Assembly: GCF_003337715.1 (NCBI RefSeq)
Contig: NZ_QPIX01000003.1
Span: 62,001 to 126,000, forward strand
DNA: 64,000 bases
Source of the DNA: Ciceribacter lividus
GTDB taxonomy: Bacteria > Pseudomonadota > Alphaproteobacteria > Rhizobiales > Rhizobiaceae
Direction: 5' to 3'
A program made the translations under genes and the position numbers. The stretch's first letter is position 1, and each line of letters opens with the position of its first letter. Positions 53,219 to 62,986 of this stretch are shown in pieces. The notes under the pieces were generated by a model. It was not told the DNA's origin. It was given only the letters and a program-made list of their open reading frames with translations, and did no database searches.

Positions 53219-54178
53219 TCAGAGCGCGAGACGGGTGCGGGCCGCCTTGTACTCTTTCTCGAGTCGGTCCACGACGGTGGCGACCGGCTCGACCGCCTTC
53301 ACCGCACCGACACCCTGGCCGCAGCCCCAGATGTCCTTCCAGGCCTTGGCGCCGGTGGCAGCCTTTTCGAAATCCATTTTCGACGGGTCGGCGACCGGCA
53401 GGTTGTCGGGATCCATGCCGGCCGCGCGGATCGAGGATTTCAGGTAATTGCCGTGAATGCCGGTGAAATAGTTCGAGTAGACGATGTCGTTCGCCTGCGC
53501 CTCGACCACGGCCTGTTTGTAGGCGTCGGAGGCGCGCGCTTCCGTCGTCGCGATGAAGGGGGAGCCGATATAGGCCATGTCGGCGCCCATCGCCTGCGCG
53601 GCAAGAATGCCGCCTCCAGTAGCAATGGCACCGGCAAGCAATAGCGGCCCGTCGAACCACTCGCGGATTTCCTGTATCAGCGCGAAGGGCGAAAGCGTTC
53701 CCGCGTGGCCGCCGGCTCCCGCCGCGACGGCGATCAGCCCGTCGGCACCCTTGCGGATCGCCGAATTGGCGTGGCGATTGTTGATGACGTCATGCAGGAC
53801 GATGCCGCCGTAGGAATGCACGGCCGCGTTCACCTCGGGCACTGCCCCGAGCGAGGAAATGACGATCGGCACCTTGTACTTCACGCACATCATCAGGTCG
53901 TGTTCGAGCCGCTTGTTCGAGGTGTGGACGATCTGGTTGACCGCGAAGGGTGCTGCCGGCTGATCCGGATGTGCCGCGTTGTAGGCCGAAAGCTCCTCGG
54001 TGATCATGGCGAGCCATTCGTCGAGCTGGCTCTCGGGCCGGGCGTTGAGCGCCGGGAATGCACCGACGATGCCGGCCTTGCACTGCGCAAGGGTCAGTTC
54101 CGGATGCGAGATGATGAAGAGCGGCGAGGCTATCACCGGGAGGCGAAGGTTCTCGGAAAGGACCGCGGGAAGTGCCAT
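53219..54178 (-). CDS. Nitronate monooxygenase (2-nitropropane dioxygenase family)
   Basis: A 319-residue FMN-dependent TIM-barrel enzyme. It starts MALPAVLSENLRLPVIASPLFIIS; FMN-binding regions VSSLGAVPEV-like ISSLGAVPEVNAAVHSYG, DGLIAVAAGAGGHAGTLSPF, and LAGAIATGGGILAAQAMGADMAYIGSPF are typical. It oxidises nitronates such as propionate-3-nitronate; related members act in fatty-acid metabolism. Monocistronic. A dyad (54199-54214) resembling the fadD-upstream palindrome precedes it. Confidence 0.87.
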   Translation of the reverse strand: MALPAVLSENLRLPVIASPLFIISHPELTLAQCKAGIVGAFPALNARPESQLDEWLAMITEELSAYNAAHPDQPAAPFAVNQIVHTSNKRLEHDLMMCVKYKVPIVISSLGAVPEVNAAVHSYGGIVLHDVINNRHANSAIRKGADGLIAVAAGAGGHAGTLSPFALIQEIREWFDGPLLLAGAIATGGGILAAQAMGADMAYIGSPFIATTEARASDAYKQAVVEAQANDIVYSNYFTGIHGNYLKSSIRAAGMDPDNLPVADPSKMDFEKAATGAKAWKDIWGCGQGVGAVKAVEPVATVVDRLEKEYKAARTRLAL

Positions 54179-54491
54179 GAAAAACCTCGGATTGTTTTAC
54201 GTTTACGGAAACGTCAATTTACTTAGCAGAGGATGGAGAGATGGAAAAGACCATTGCATGCGGTTGATCCTGGGCCACCAGCGTCACGCGATGGACGCCG
54301 ACCGCGGCATAGGCGGCGCTGGTGCCTTCTTGGAAGCGTCGACGACGCATTAGCCGAAACTAAGCCACTTTTTTCTGAGTATCGTTCCTCCGCAGGATGC
54401 GAGGCCTTGCAGATCGGCGGGGCAGCCGTTACCGAATCGCTATGCAACAGCAACGGGACCGGCCCCGATTGCCGATCGATGAGGGATGCCA
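54179..54491. other. Divergent region between the nitronate monooxygenase and hypothetical membrane protein genes
   Basis: 313 bp. It contains the operator-like dyad at 54196-54217 next to the monooxygenase start. The final bases carry GAGGG before the GTG at 54492. Nothing else convincing is seen. Confidence 0.45.
54196..54217. promoter_or_regulatory. Operator-like dyad upstream of nitronate monooxygenase
   Basis: ACGTTT-ACGG-AAACGT (54199-54214) is a perfect 6-bp inverted repeat, extended by TTT on the left and CAA on the right. On the minus strand it begins TTGACGTTT, the same start as the palindrome upstream of fadD. It lies 18 bp upstream of the start codon. Confidence 0.45.
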
Positions 54492-55652
54492 GTGAACGGA
54501 TTGGAAGCGGCAATCAGGAACGCTCTAGAGCGATCGGATCGCGCCAATGCGGAGACGCGTGCCCGGATCTATCAGTCGGCGCGACACGCGCTGGAAACCG
54601 GGCTGCAGAAGCAGGGCATCACGGATCCCGAGATCATCGCCCAGCAGCGACACAAGCTTGAGGCGACGATCCACGCGATCGAGCTGGAGGAACGCGGGCG
54701 GCTCCCGGCCGTTGATTCCGATGTGAGGCGTCCGCAACCACCGGAAGCAGCCGTCATGCCGCAACCTTCACCAGCTCCGACGGTGGAGGCAATCCGGGAG
54801 CCGGCAATGCCCGCGATCGAGCCCGGTTGGGGCGAGCGCCGCGATGGCCCCGCGGCAGCGGGGGATTTCGGTGATTTGCGGGCCGAGCGTCCGCATCGCA
54901 CGACGGAAAGCGTCGATACTCCTCTGGACGGGGGAGAGGTGCGGACCGCGGATGCGATAGAGATTCGTCCCGAAGCGCCGATCCGCCCGCGGAAAAAGCG
55001 GCGTGGCTTTTTTGCGCGGCTCTTCATGTTCGCTGTCCTCCTCGGAGCGATCGGTACGGGGGCATGGTGGGTGTACACGTCTGGCCTCATGTTGAGCGAG
55101 GCGGAGCGGGATACCAGCGTCCCCAATCCCCCGCCCCAGGCCGCGGAGGAGGATTTCACCGGCACCCAGGAACCGAAACCGCTCGAGACCCGCAACGGCT
55201 TTTCCGACGAATGGATCGAGGTGTTCGAGCCGAAGCGTATTGATGCGATCCGGCCGCGTGCCAATGCCGCAGTCGACGTCGTCACCGCGCGTGACGGTAC
55301 GGCGATGAATGTCGTTTCGCGTTCGGCGGATGCCGACGGAAATGTGGAGATCACGGTGCCGACCGACGCGCTTCGCGAAATGGCGGGCAAAACCTCGACC
55401 TTCGCGCTGACTATCGAGGCTGCCGGCGACGAACCGGTGCAGATCGCCGTGGAATGCGATTTCGGAAGGCTGGGCGACTGTGCCCGTCACCGCTTCACTG
55501 TCAATACGGAGAAGATGGACGTGCTTTTCCGTGTAAGCTTCGACAAGTCCATGGCGCCGGCAACCCCCGGCCGACTCCTTCTGAACGCCGGTCTCGGGGG
55601 GCGTGGCGAAGGCATCAATCTCTACTCCGTGCGCCTCCTGCCGGGACAGTGA
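54492..55652 (+). CDS. Single-span membrane protein of unknown function
   Basis: A 386-residue protein. The first 60 residues are helical and charged (NALERSDRANAETRARIYQSARHALETGLQKQG), then a proline-rich disordered linker, one membrane helix after RPRKKRRGFFARLF (about 172-192), and an extracytoplasmic domain of about 190 residues ending in GGRGEGINLYSVRLLPGQ. Positive charges before the helix predict the C-terminal domain outside. The GTG at 54492 is chosen because AGGGA is 5 nt upstream; the ATG at 54486 overlaps that site. I do not recognise the family; it looks like a conserved rhizobial envelope protein. Confidence 0.65.
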   Translation: MNGLEAAIRNALERSDRANAETRARIYQSARHALETGLQKQGITDPEIIAQQRHKLEATIHAIELEERGRLPAVDSDVRRPQPPEAAVMPQPSPAPTVEAIREPAMPAIEPGWGERRDGPAAAGDFGDLRAERPHRTTESVDTPLDGGEVRTADAIEIRPEAPIRPRKKRRGFFARLFMFAVLLGAIGTGAWWVYTSGLMLSEAERDTSVPNPPPQAAEEDFTGTQEPKPLETRNGFSDEWIEVFEPKRIDAIRPRANAAVDVVTARDGTAMNVVSRSADADGNVEITVPTDALREMAGKTSTFALTIEAAGDEPVQIAVECDFGRLGDCARHRFTVNTEKMDVLFRVSFDKSMAPATPGRLLLNAGLGGRGEGINLYSVRLLPGQ

Positions 55653-55685
55653 TTGCCGAAAACATCGGGCGCCGCGCGCCGTTCT

Positions 55686-56573
55686 TCAGGAGCCGGCGAG
55701 GAAGTCCGGCCCCTTGCCGATGATCTTCTTGTCCATCTTGCCGATCTTCTCCTCGTCCTTGCCTTCGTAGTCTATCGAGGTGAGGATGTGACGGATGGCG
55801 TTCAGCCGGGCGCGGCGCTTGTCGTTCGCTCGGATTATAGTCCACGGCGCATGATCGGTATGGGTTGCCTCGAGCATCCGGTCGCGCTTGTCGGTGTAGT
55901 CGTCCCACTTGCCGAGCGCGGCGATGTCCATCGGAGAGAGCTTCCAGATTTTCAGCGGGTCGTGGCGCCGGTCATGAAAACGTTCGATCTGCATCTCCTG
56001 GCCGATGTCCAGCCAGAACTTGAAGAAGTGGATGCCGTCGGCGGCGATCAGCTTCTCGAAATGTGGCACCTGCTTCAGGAATTTCTCGTATTCTCCTTCC
56101 GTGCAGAAGCCCATGACGGGTTCCACGACCGCACGGTTGTACCAGGACCGGTCGAAGAGCACGAATTCTCCGCCGCTCGGGAAGTGCGGCACATAGCGCT
56201 GAAAATACCATTCGGTCCGCTCCGTCTCCGTGGGCTTCGTCAGCGCGACCGAGCGTGCCGAGCGGGGGTTCATGTAGGAGAGGGTCACATGGATGGTGCC
56301 GCCTTTGCCGGCCGCATCCCGTCCCTCGAAGAGGGCCATCACCCGGTTGCCGGTTTTCTGCAGCCAGAACTGCACTTTGACGAGCTCGATCTGCAGGAGC
56401 TGCAGCTCCTTCTCGTAATCATCCTCGTCGAGCTTCTTGTCGTACGGATAATGTCCGGAGGCGAGCGACTTGTCGTCGATCCAGTCCGGAAGGTGCGGGT
56501 CGTCGATGTCGAAGATCCTTTCCTTGCCACCGATCTTGAGCGTTACCGCACGGCTTTCTGCTTGCGTCATCAT
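55686..56573 (-). CDS. ppk2: Polyphosphate kinase 2
   Basis: A 295-residue PPK2-family enzyme that transfers phosphate between polyphosphate and nucleotides. Walker [14 protein letters not shown] (about 82-94), Walker [21 protein letters not shown] and the lid-module region [16 protein letters not shown] are present. The ATG at 56573 follows AAGGGA. It is divergent from phoR and next to the phosphate regulon, which suits phosphate storage. Single-domain length fits the class that uses ADP or GDP; the exact nucleotide is unknown. Confidence 0.92.
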   Translation of the reverse strand: MMTQAESRAVTLKIGGKERIFDIDDPHLPDWIDDKSLASGHYPYDKKLDEDDYEKELQLLQIELVKVQFWLQKTGNRVMALFEGRDAAGKGGTIHVTLSYMNPRSARSVALTKPTETERTEWYFQRYVPHFPSGGEFVLFDRSWYNRAVVEPVMGFCTEGEYEKFLKQVPHFEKLIAADGIHFFKFWLDIGQEMQIERFHDRRHDPLKIWKLSPMDIAALGKWDDYTDKRDRMLEATHTDHAPWTIIRANDKRRARLNAIRHILTSIDYEGKDEEKIGKMDKKIIGKGPDFLAGS

Positions 56574-56704
56574 CGGCATTCCCTTCGTCGCGACCGGAGA
56601 TGCTGTAGTGAGGACATATTCGCGCCGCCAATACAAGCGACAGCCGGATGCCATCGGCGGGGGATATCCACCGGTGACCGTGGCAGAGCCCGTAAACATC
56701 TGTC

Positions 56705-58006
56705 ATGAATTGCATTTATCAGGGGCATTGTGTGTTCCCGGAAGTGGTGGACGAGGGCTGCGTGGCTGAAGATCGCGGTGCTTTGAAAGTGGTGGCGTCG
56801 CGTTTGCGTGCCGGTTGGCGTTTCCTGGCTGCGGCAGCCCTGGTTGCGGCGGCCTCCTATTTTGCCGGGGCGCAGCCGTTGTTTTCCCTCGTCCTCTGGC
56901 TCGTTTCGCTCTTGTCGGTAATCCTTCGTGAGCCTTCTCCTCCACGTCTGCCGGAGACGCAGGCAGAGCCGGTTCAGGCGGGCGAAGCCGCACTCCCGCA
57001 GATGGAGGCCGTTCTCGGAGCGCTCGATCTGCCGGTTGTGGTGATCGACGGTGATGCAAACATGCTCGCCCAGAACAAGGCCGCGGAGAAGGCGTTCGGT
57101 TCGCTGTCGCCAGGTCTTCACATTTCCACCCGCTGGCGCTCGCCCGGCATCCTCGACATGATCCGCGAGACGATCGAGACAGGCGAGCCAAATCAGATCG
57201 AACATTCCGAACGGCTGCCATCCGAACGGGTCTATATCGTCCGTTCGACACAGGTCGAGAACCTCGCCAATGCGCGGCCGAGACTCTTCCTGCTGTCATT
57301 TCGCGATGTTTCCGAACTGCGTCGGCTCGATCGGATGCGCAGCGACTTCGTTGCCAATGCAAGCCACGAACTGCGAACGCCGCTCGCCTCGCTCCGCGGC
57401 TTCATCGAGACTCTCCAGGGCCCCGCCCGGGGTGACCCGAAGGCGCAGGAACGCTTCCTTGCAATCATGCTGGACCAGGCGACACGCATGAGCCGGCTCG
57501 TCGATGATCTCCTGTCGCTCTCGCGGCTGGAGCTCAAGGCGCATATCGCGCCGGACCAGAAGGTCGATCTCGTCCCCGTCCTCGGACACGTGCGGGATTC
57601 GCTGGCGCCGCTCGCCACGGACCTCGGCGTTGATATCCGCCTGCATTTGCCGGAGGGCAAGGTCGAAGTTCTCGGCGACCGCGACGAATTGGTGCAGGTT
57701 TTCGAGAACCTCATCGAGAACGGCTGCAAGTACGGGCAAGAGGGTAAGGTCGTCGACGTCTACCTCCGTCACGGTGAGGGCGTTCCCGTTGAAGTGAGCG
57801 TCGTCGACCACGGCCCGGGAATCCCGGTCGAGCATGTTCCGCGTCTGACGGAGCGCTTTTACCGGGTTAGCGTCGCGGACAGCCGCTCCAAGAAAGGCAC
57901 TGGCCTCGGCCTTGCCATCGTCAAGCACATCCTCACGCGCCACCGTGCGCGACTGATCGTTCGCTCGGAAATGGGCAAGGGTACCGACTTCACCGTTCGT
58001 TTTTGA
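56705..58006 (+). CDS. phoR: Phosphate regulon sensor histidine kinase PhoR
   Basis: A 433-residue kinase, possibly starting instead at GTG 56762, which has GAGGG just upstream and gives 414 residues. One or two hydrophobic helices (about 40-75) are followed by a PAS-like domain, HisKA with FVANASHELRTPLASLRGF, and an ATPase domain (ENLIENGCKYG, DHGPGIP, KKGTGLGLAIVKHIL). It controls PhoB in response to phosphate through PstSCAB and PhoU encoded downstream. CTGTCAT, a PHO-box-like half site, overlaps the upstream ATG, which favours the shorter start. Confidence 0.92.
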   Translation: MNCIYQGHCVFPEVVDEGCVAEDRGALKVVASRLRAGWRFLAAAALVAAASYFAGAQPLFSLVLWLVSLLSVILREPSPPRLPETQAEPVQAGEAALPQMEAVLGALDLPVVVIDGDANMLAQNKAAEKAFGSLSPGLHISTRWRSPGILDMIRETIETGEPNQIEHSERLPSERVYIVRSTQVENLANARPRLFLLSFRDVSELRRLDRMRSDFVANASHELRTPLASLRGFIETLQGPARGDPKAQERFLAIMLDQATRMSRLVDDLLSLSRLELKAHIAPDQKVDLVPVLGHVRDSLAPLATDLGVDIRLHLPEGKVEVLGDRDELVQVFENLIENGCKYGQEGKVVDVYLRHGEGVPVEVSVVDHGPGIPVEHVPRLTERFYRVSVADSRSKKGTGLGLAIVKHILTRHRARLIVRSEMGKGTDFTVRF

Positions 58007-58068
58007 CATAAAAGCACGGTTGAAAGGTGAGGAATGCTAAAAATATGTTTTTAGATCAAATACTTAAT

Positions 58069-58097
58069 ATGTCACAAATCTTTCATCGAAGTGACAT
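58069..58097 (+). promoter_or_regulatory. PHO box (three PhoB half-sites) upstream of pstS
   Basis: ATGTCAC, CTTTCAT and GTGACAT lie at 58069, 58080 and 58091, spaced exactly 11 bp apart by AAAT and CGAA. They match the CTGTCAT repeat with 5, 6 and 5 of 7 positions. The site is about 105 bp upstream of pstS, so PhoB should activate pstSCAB-phoU-phoB from here. Confidence 0.75.
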
Positions 58098-58201
58098 AAA
58101 AGGGAAGGGTAACAGTGAGTATGAACGTGCTGCTGATGCACGGGGACGGTGAGGCCGTTTGCGGCTGCATCCATACACTAGCCCACTCACGGGAGATTGA
58201 A

Positions 58202-59242
58202 ATGAACACCCTGAAACTTTCCCTGGCAGCCATGGTCGCCTCGGTTGCTTTTGCCGGCGCTGCTGCCGCTCGTGACCAGATTCAGATTGCCGGTTCTTCG
58301 ACCGTTCTGCCTTACGCATCGATCGTTGCCGAAGCCTTCGGTGAAAACACCGACTTTCCGACCCCGGTCGTCGAGTCCGGCGGTTCGGGTGCCGGCCGCA
58401 AGAAGCTCTGCGAAGGCGTGGGCGAAAACACCATCGACATCGCCAACTCCTCGTCGCGCATCAAGCAGTCCGACATCGACCTCTGCGCCCAGAACGGCGT
58501 GAAGGACATCCAGGAAGTCCGCATCGGCTACGACGGCATCGTCTTTGCTTCGGACATCAATGGTGCCGAGTTCGCCTTCACGCCGGCCGACTGGCACATG
58601 GCGCTGGCGGCAAAGGTCGTCAAGGATGGTCAGCTCGTCGACAATCCGTACAAGAAGTGGAACGAGATCCGTGCTGACCTGCCGGATCAGGAAATTCTTG
58701 CTTTCATTCCGGGCACCAAGCACGGCACCCGCGAAGTCTTCGACGAGAAGGTGATCGTCGACGGCTGCAAGGAAGACGGCGCCTTGGAAGCACTCAAGGC
58801 AGCCAATGGCGGCGATGAAAAGGCGGCCGAGAAGGCTTGCATGGCGCTGCGCACCGACGGTGTTTCGGTTGATATCGACGGTGACTACACTGAGACGCTG
58901 GCTCGTATCGATGCCAACAAGAACGCCATCGGCGTCTTCGGTCTGTCCTTCTACCAGAACAACACCGACAAGCTACGTGTCGCCACGATGTCCGGTGTAA
59001 TGCCGTCCGTTGAAACGATCGCCAAGGGTGAGTATCCGGTTTCTCGTCCGCTCTACTTCTACGTCAAGAACGCCCACCTCGACGTGATCCCTGGTCTGCA
59101 GGAATACATCGAGTTCTTCGTTTCCGACGAGATGGCTGGCCCGGACGGTCCGCTGGCGGCCTACGGTCTGGTATCCGACCCGGAACTCGCCAAGACGCAG
59201 GCGGCCGTGAAGGCCCGCACGCCGATGGGTGCCCTGAACTAA
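58202..59242 (+). CDS. pstS: Phosphate ABC transporter, substrate-binding protein
   Basis: A 346-residue periplasmic phosphate-binding protein. Signal peptide MNTLKLSLAAMVASVAFAGAAAA ends near residue 23; AGSSTVLPYA and ESGGSGAGRKK are phosphate-binding loops. GGGAGA precedes the ATG at 58202. First gene of the pst operon, with a PHO box upstream and a strong hairpin downstream that should raise its level relative to pstC. Confidence 0.95.
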   Translation: MNTLKLSLAAMVASVAFAGAAAARDQIQIAGSSTVLPYASIVAEAFGENTDFPTPVVESGGSGAGRKKLCEGVGENTIDIANSSSRIKQSDIDLCAQNGVKDIQEVRIGYDGIVFASDINGAEFAFTPADWHMALAAKVVKDGQLVDNPYKKWNEIRADLPDQEILAFIPGTKHGTREVFDEKVIVDGCKEDGALEALKAANGGDEKAAEKACMALRTDGVSVDIDGDYTETLARIDANKNAIGVFGLSFYQNNTDKLRVATMSGVMPSVETIAKGEYPVSRPLYFYVKNAHLDVIPGLQEYIEFFVSDEMAGPDGPLAAYGLVSDPELAKTQAAVKARTPMGALN

Positions 59243-59250
59243 TCCAAACC

Positions 59251-59290
59251 GACCGGTGGCGCGGTGATCGCGCCACCGGTCTTGCTCTTT
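59251..59290 (+). terminator. Attenuator hairpin between pstS and pstC
   Basis: GACCGGTGGCGCG (59251-59263) and its perfect complement (59269-59281) form a 13-bp stem with loop GTGAT, followed by TTGCTCTTT. It lies 9 bp after the pstS stop. The possible GTG start for pstC at 59264 is in the loop, so it is rejected. Confidence 0.8.
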
Positions 59291-59308
59291 CTGGAGGTTG
59301 CTGGCGAG

Positions 59309-60769
59309 ATGAGTCCGGGCATCATTATCCTTGTCGTGGCGGCGATTTCCTTCGTCGGCTATTTTCTCGGTCGGCGACATGCGATGGATCTCGCGGCGAA
59401 GGGTGGTGTCAGACTCCATTCTCTTCCCGGCTATTATGGGCAGACCGTCGCACTCTTTGCGGCCCTCCCCGCCCTGATCGTGCTTATCGCATGGCTGGTC
59501 GTGCAGCCTCTCCTCATCGAAACGCGCGTCACCGGCATGATCCCGGACAGCGCTATCCCCGAAGGTGGCGCGCGTAGCCTCGTCATGGCCGACGTTCGCC
59601 GGATCGCAGACGGTCTTGATGCGGTGCTCGCACGCGGTGGGATGAGCGAGAGCGAGCTTTCGCAGATGCGTGCGGATGTCTCCAACGTACGGACTCTTCT
59701 GGCCGAAGTCGGCGTGGCGCTGGGCAGCGACGTGCCGCCGCCGGTATTCGAAGCGGCGAAGACCTATCGTCAGATCGCGAAGACCGGCACCATCGTCACC
59801 GGCACCTTGGCCCTTGCATTGTCGATAGGCTTTGCTCTCTGGGCGTATCGCCGCATCACGCCGGATCTGCGCGCCCGAAACATCAGCGAGCGATTCGTGC
59901 GCGCCGTGCTTGTTTCGGCGTCGACGATCGCCATTCTCACGACGATCGGCATCATCGCCTCGCTGTTCTTCGAGACCTATTCCTTCTTCAGGATTTATTC
60001 GGCGCAGGACTTCTTCTTCTCGACTGTCTGGAATCCGCAATTTCGTGGCGGTTCGGAACTCGGTGTCCTGCCGCTGCTCTGGGGCACCTTCTACATTTCC
60101 CTCGTGGCGCTCGTCGTTGCCGTTCCGCTTGGCCTGATGATTGCGATCTACCTTGCCGAATATGCCGCGCCCTCCGTGCGAAGCGTGGTGAAACCCGCAA
60201 TCGAGGTCCTCGCCGGCATCCCGACGATCGTCTACGGCCTCTTCGCGCTTGTCACCGTCGGACCGTTTCTGCGCGACTGGATCGCACAGCCTCTCGGCCT
60301 CGGAACTTCGTCGTCTTCGGTGCTGACGGCGGGCATCGTCATGGGCATTATGATCATACCGTTCGTGAGTTCGCTGTCCGACGACATTATCAACGCTGTT
60401 CCGCAGGCGCTACGCGACGGCTCCTACGCTCTCGGCGCCACGCAGTCCGAAACGGTGAAGCAGGTCGTCTTTCCGGCCGCTCTGCCCGGGATCGTCGGTG
60501 CCGTATTGCTGGCCGCAAGCCGCGCGATCGGCGAGACCATGATCGTGGTGCTCGGCGCGGGTGCCGTCGCCAGACTGTCGCTCAACCCTTTCGAGGCAAT
60601 GACGACGGTCACCGTGAAGATCGTCAGCCAGCTCACGGGTGACACGGAATTCGCAAGTCCCGAGACGCTGGTCGCCTTCGCCCTCGGTCTCACCCTTTTC
60701 GTCCTGACACTTGGGCTGAATGTGCTGGCCCTCTACATCGTGCGCAAATACCGGGAGCAGTACGAATGA
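59309..60769 (+). CDS. pstC: Phosphate ABC transporter, permease PstC
   Basis: A 486-residue permease with an N-terminal extension of about 180 residues typical of alphaproteobacterial PstC, then six core helices with the coupling motif ALGATQSETVKQVVFPAALPGI. The ATG at 59309 is used because GGAGG lies 12 nt upstream and a hairpin occupies the earlier candidate start. It overlaps pstA by 4 bp. Confidence 0.94.
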   Translation: MSPGIIILVVAAISFVGYFLGRRHAMDLAAKGGVRLHSLPGYYGQTVALFAALPALIVLIAWLVVQPLLIETRVTGMIPDSAIPEGGARSLVMADVRRIADGLDAVLARGGMSESELSQMRADVSNVRTLLAEVGVALGSDVPPPVFEAAKTYRQIAKTGTIVTGTLALALSIGFALWAYRRITPDLRARNISERFVRAVLVSASTIAILTTIGIIASLFFETYSFFRIYSAQDFFFSTVWNPQFRGGSELGVLPLLWGTFYISLVALVVAVPLGLMIAIYLAEYAAPSVRSVVKPAIEVLAGIPTIVYGLFALVTVGPFLRDWIAQPLGLGTSSSSVLTAGIVMGIMIIPFVSSLSDDIINAVPQALRDGSYALGATQSETVKQVVFPAALPGIVGAVLLAASRAIGETMIVVLGAGAVARLSLNPFEAMTTVTVKIVSQLTGDTEFASPETLVAFALGLTLFVLTLGLNVLALYIVRKYREQYE

Positions 60770-62121
60770 CCGACGTTTCCGCATTCGGCGCCTCGTCCGC
60801 TGAATCCCGTAGCAAGTCGCTGTTTGCTGCCGACGCACGAACCCGCCGACGCAATGCCGCCGAAGCGCGTTTCCGCATGATGGGCCGCATCGCCGTTGTC
60901 ATCGGCATCGTCGCCCTTATCGGGCTGCTTGCGTCGATCCTGTCGAACGGCCTGTCTTCCTTCCAGCAGACATATGTCTCCCTCGACATCTTCCTCGACC
61001 CCGTGAAGCTGGACAAGGCGGGCGACCGCAATCCGGAGGCGATCGCCAAGGTGTCGACCTTCGGTTATGCGCCGCTGATCCAGAAAGCTCTTCAGGATGC
61101 GATGACCGAGAAGGGCATCGCCGGTGACGGGGTCAGTGCCAAGACCGCCGCGGAACTGATCTCCAAGGAGGCGCCGGCCGATTTGCGCAGGTTCGTTCTC
61201 GCCGATCCCTCGGCCATCGGTCGGACCGTCCGCTTCGATCTTCTCGCTGCGGGGCGAATCGACGGCTACTACAAGGGGCGCGTGACGATGGAGAGCGCCA
61301 AGCTCGACCGCAACATTTCGCCCGAGCAGTTGGCGTTGGCGGACAGGCTGAAGGAAGCAGGCATCCTGACGACCAACTTCAACTGGTCCTTCTTTACGGC
61401 ACCGGACGCCTCGGACACGCGTCCGGAGGCAGCGGGTCTCGGCGTCGCCATCATCGGCTCCGCCTACATGATGCTCATCGTCTTCGTGCTCTCGTTGCCG
61501 CTCGGCGTCGCAGCCTCGATCTATCTCGAGGAATTCGCGCCGCAGAACAAGTTCACCGACCTCATCGAGGTGAATATCGCCAATCTCGCAGCGGTACCCT
61601 CCATCGTGTTCGGCATTCTGGGGCTCGCGGTTCTCATAAACTTCGTTGGATTGCCGCAGTCGGCGCCGGTTGTGGGTGGCCTGGTACTGACGCTGATGAC
61701 GCTGCCGACCATTATCATTGCCACACGTGCTGCGCTCAAGGCGGTGCCGCCGTCGATCCGCGACGCAGCACTCGGCGTCGGCGCCTCGAAGATGCAGGCG
61801 ACGTTCCATCATGTACTGCCGCTTGCCATGCCTGGCATTCTTACAGGAACGATCATCGGACTGGCGCGCGCGCTCGGAGAGACCGCTCCCTTGCTGCTCA
61901 TCGGCATGGTCGCGTTCGTGCGCGAATTTCCGGCCGCCCCGCCCGAGGGATTTTTCGATCCGGCCTCGGCTCTCCCCGTGCAGATCTACAACTGGACGCA
62001 GCGCGGTGACCCCGCCTTCGTGGAGCGCGCATCCGGTGCGATCATCGTGCTCCTCGTATTCCTCCTGATGATGAACCTGATCGCGATCATTCTTCGCCGC
62101 CGTTTCGAGCGCCGTTGGTAA
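60766..62121 (+). CDS. pstA: Phosphate ABC transporter, permease PstA
   Basis: A 451-residue permease with a DUF3333-type N-terminal extension (first about 200 residues), then the core helices and the coupling motif [24 protein letters not shown]. It overlaps pstC by 4 bp and ends 11 bp before the pstB start. With PstC it forms the phosphate channel. Confidence 0.94.
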   Translation: MTDVSAFGASSAESRSKSLFAADARTRRRNAAEARFRMMGRIAVVIGIVALIGLLASILSNGLSSFQQTYVSLDIFLDPVKLDKAGDRNPEAIAKVSTFGYAPLIQKALQDAMTEKGIAGDGVSAKTAAELISKEAPADLRRFVLADPSAIGRTVRFDLLAAGRIDGYYKGRVTMESAKLDRNISPEQLALADRLKEAGILTTNFNWSFFTAPDASDTRPEAAGLGVAIIGSAYMMLIVFVLSLPLGVAASIYLEEFAPQNKFTDLIEVNIANLAAVPSIVFGILGLAVLINFVGLPQSAPVVGGLVLTLMTLPTIIIATRAALKAVPPSIRDAALGVGASKMQATFHHVLPLAMPGILTGTIIGLARALGETAPLLLIGMVAFVREFPAAPPEGFFDPASALPVQIYNWTQRGDPAFVERASGAIIVLLVFLLMMNLIAIILRRRFERRW

Positions 62122-62132
62122 GAGGGCTGACA

Positions 62133-62942
62133 ATGAGTAACATGCCGACCACAATGACGATCACGACGAAGGCTGCAACAATGAGTGAAGCGAAGATCTC
62201 GGCCCGGAAGGTCCAGGTGTTCTACGGCGATAAGCACGCCATCAAGGACGTGGAGATCGAGATTCCGCCGCGTTCGGTCACCGCTTTCATCGGTCCGTCC
62301 GGCTGTGGCAAATCGACATTCCTGCGCTGTCTCAACCGCATGAACGACACGATCGCCAACTGCCGGGTCGAGGGGCACATCTCCATCGACGGCGAGAACA
62401 TCTACGATCCCAAGGTGGACCCGGTTCAGCTGCGCGCCAAGGTCGGCATGGTGTTCCAGAAGCCGAACCCGTTCCCGAAGTCCATCTACGAAAACGTCGC
62501 CTACGGACCGCGCATCCACGGGCTTGCTCGCAAGAAATCGGATCTGGACGACATCGTCTCGTCGGCGCTGCAGAAAGCCGGCCTCTGGAACGAGGTGAAG
62601 GATCGCCTCGACGCTCCTGGCACAGGTCTGTCGGGTGGCCAGCAGCAGCGTCTGTGCATCGCCCGCGCCGTCGCCGTCAGTCCCGAGGTCATCCTGATGG
62701 ACGAGCCCTGCTCGGCACTCGATCCGATCGCGACGGCAAAGGTGGAGGAACTCATTCACGAACTTCGCGCGAACTACACCATCGTGATCGTCACGCATTC
62801 GATGCAGCAGGCGGCGCGCGTGTCGCAGCGCACGGCCATGTTCCATCTCGGCGAACTCGTCGAGGAAAACGACACCGACAAGATGTTCACCAATCCCGAC
62901 GATCAGCGCACGCAGGACTATATCATGGGCCGCTTCGGTTGA
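62133..62942 (+). CDS. pstB: Phosphate ABC transporter, ATP-binding protein
   Basis: A 269-residue ABC ATPase. Walker [15 protein letters not shown], signature [14 protein letters not shown], Walker [16 protein letters not shown] and TVEE-region [10 protein letters not shown] are intact. The ATG at 62133 follows AGAGGG; several downstream ATGs are less likely. It powers phosphate import and signals to PhoR via PhoU. Confidence 0.95.
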   Translation: MSNMPTTMTITTKAATMSEAKISARKVQVFYGDKHAIKDVEIEIPPRSVTAFIGPSGCGKSTFLRCLNRMNDTIANCRVEGHISIDGENIYDPKVDPVQLRAKVGMVFQKPNPFPKSIYENVAYGPRIHGLARKKSDLDDIVSSALQKAGLWNEVKDRLDAPGTGLSGGQQQRLCIARAVAVSPEVILMDEPCSALDPIATAKVEELIHELRANYTIVIVTHSMQQAARVSQRTAMFHLGELVEENDTDKMFTNPDDQRTQDYIMGRFG

Positions 62943-62986
62943 CGCCCCGTCCAACCGCGCAGACGCACTCATTCGAGGATCACGAC

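Noticed and set aside
59264..59308. GTG at 59264 as the pstC start
   Set aside because: It lies in the loop of a strong hairpin, and a GGAGG site precedes the later ATG at 59309.
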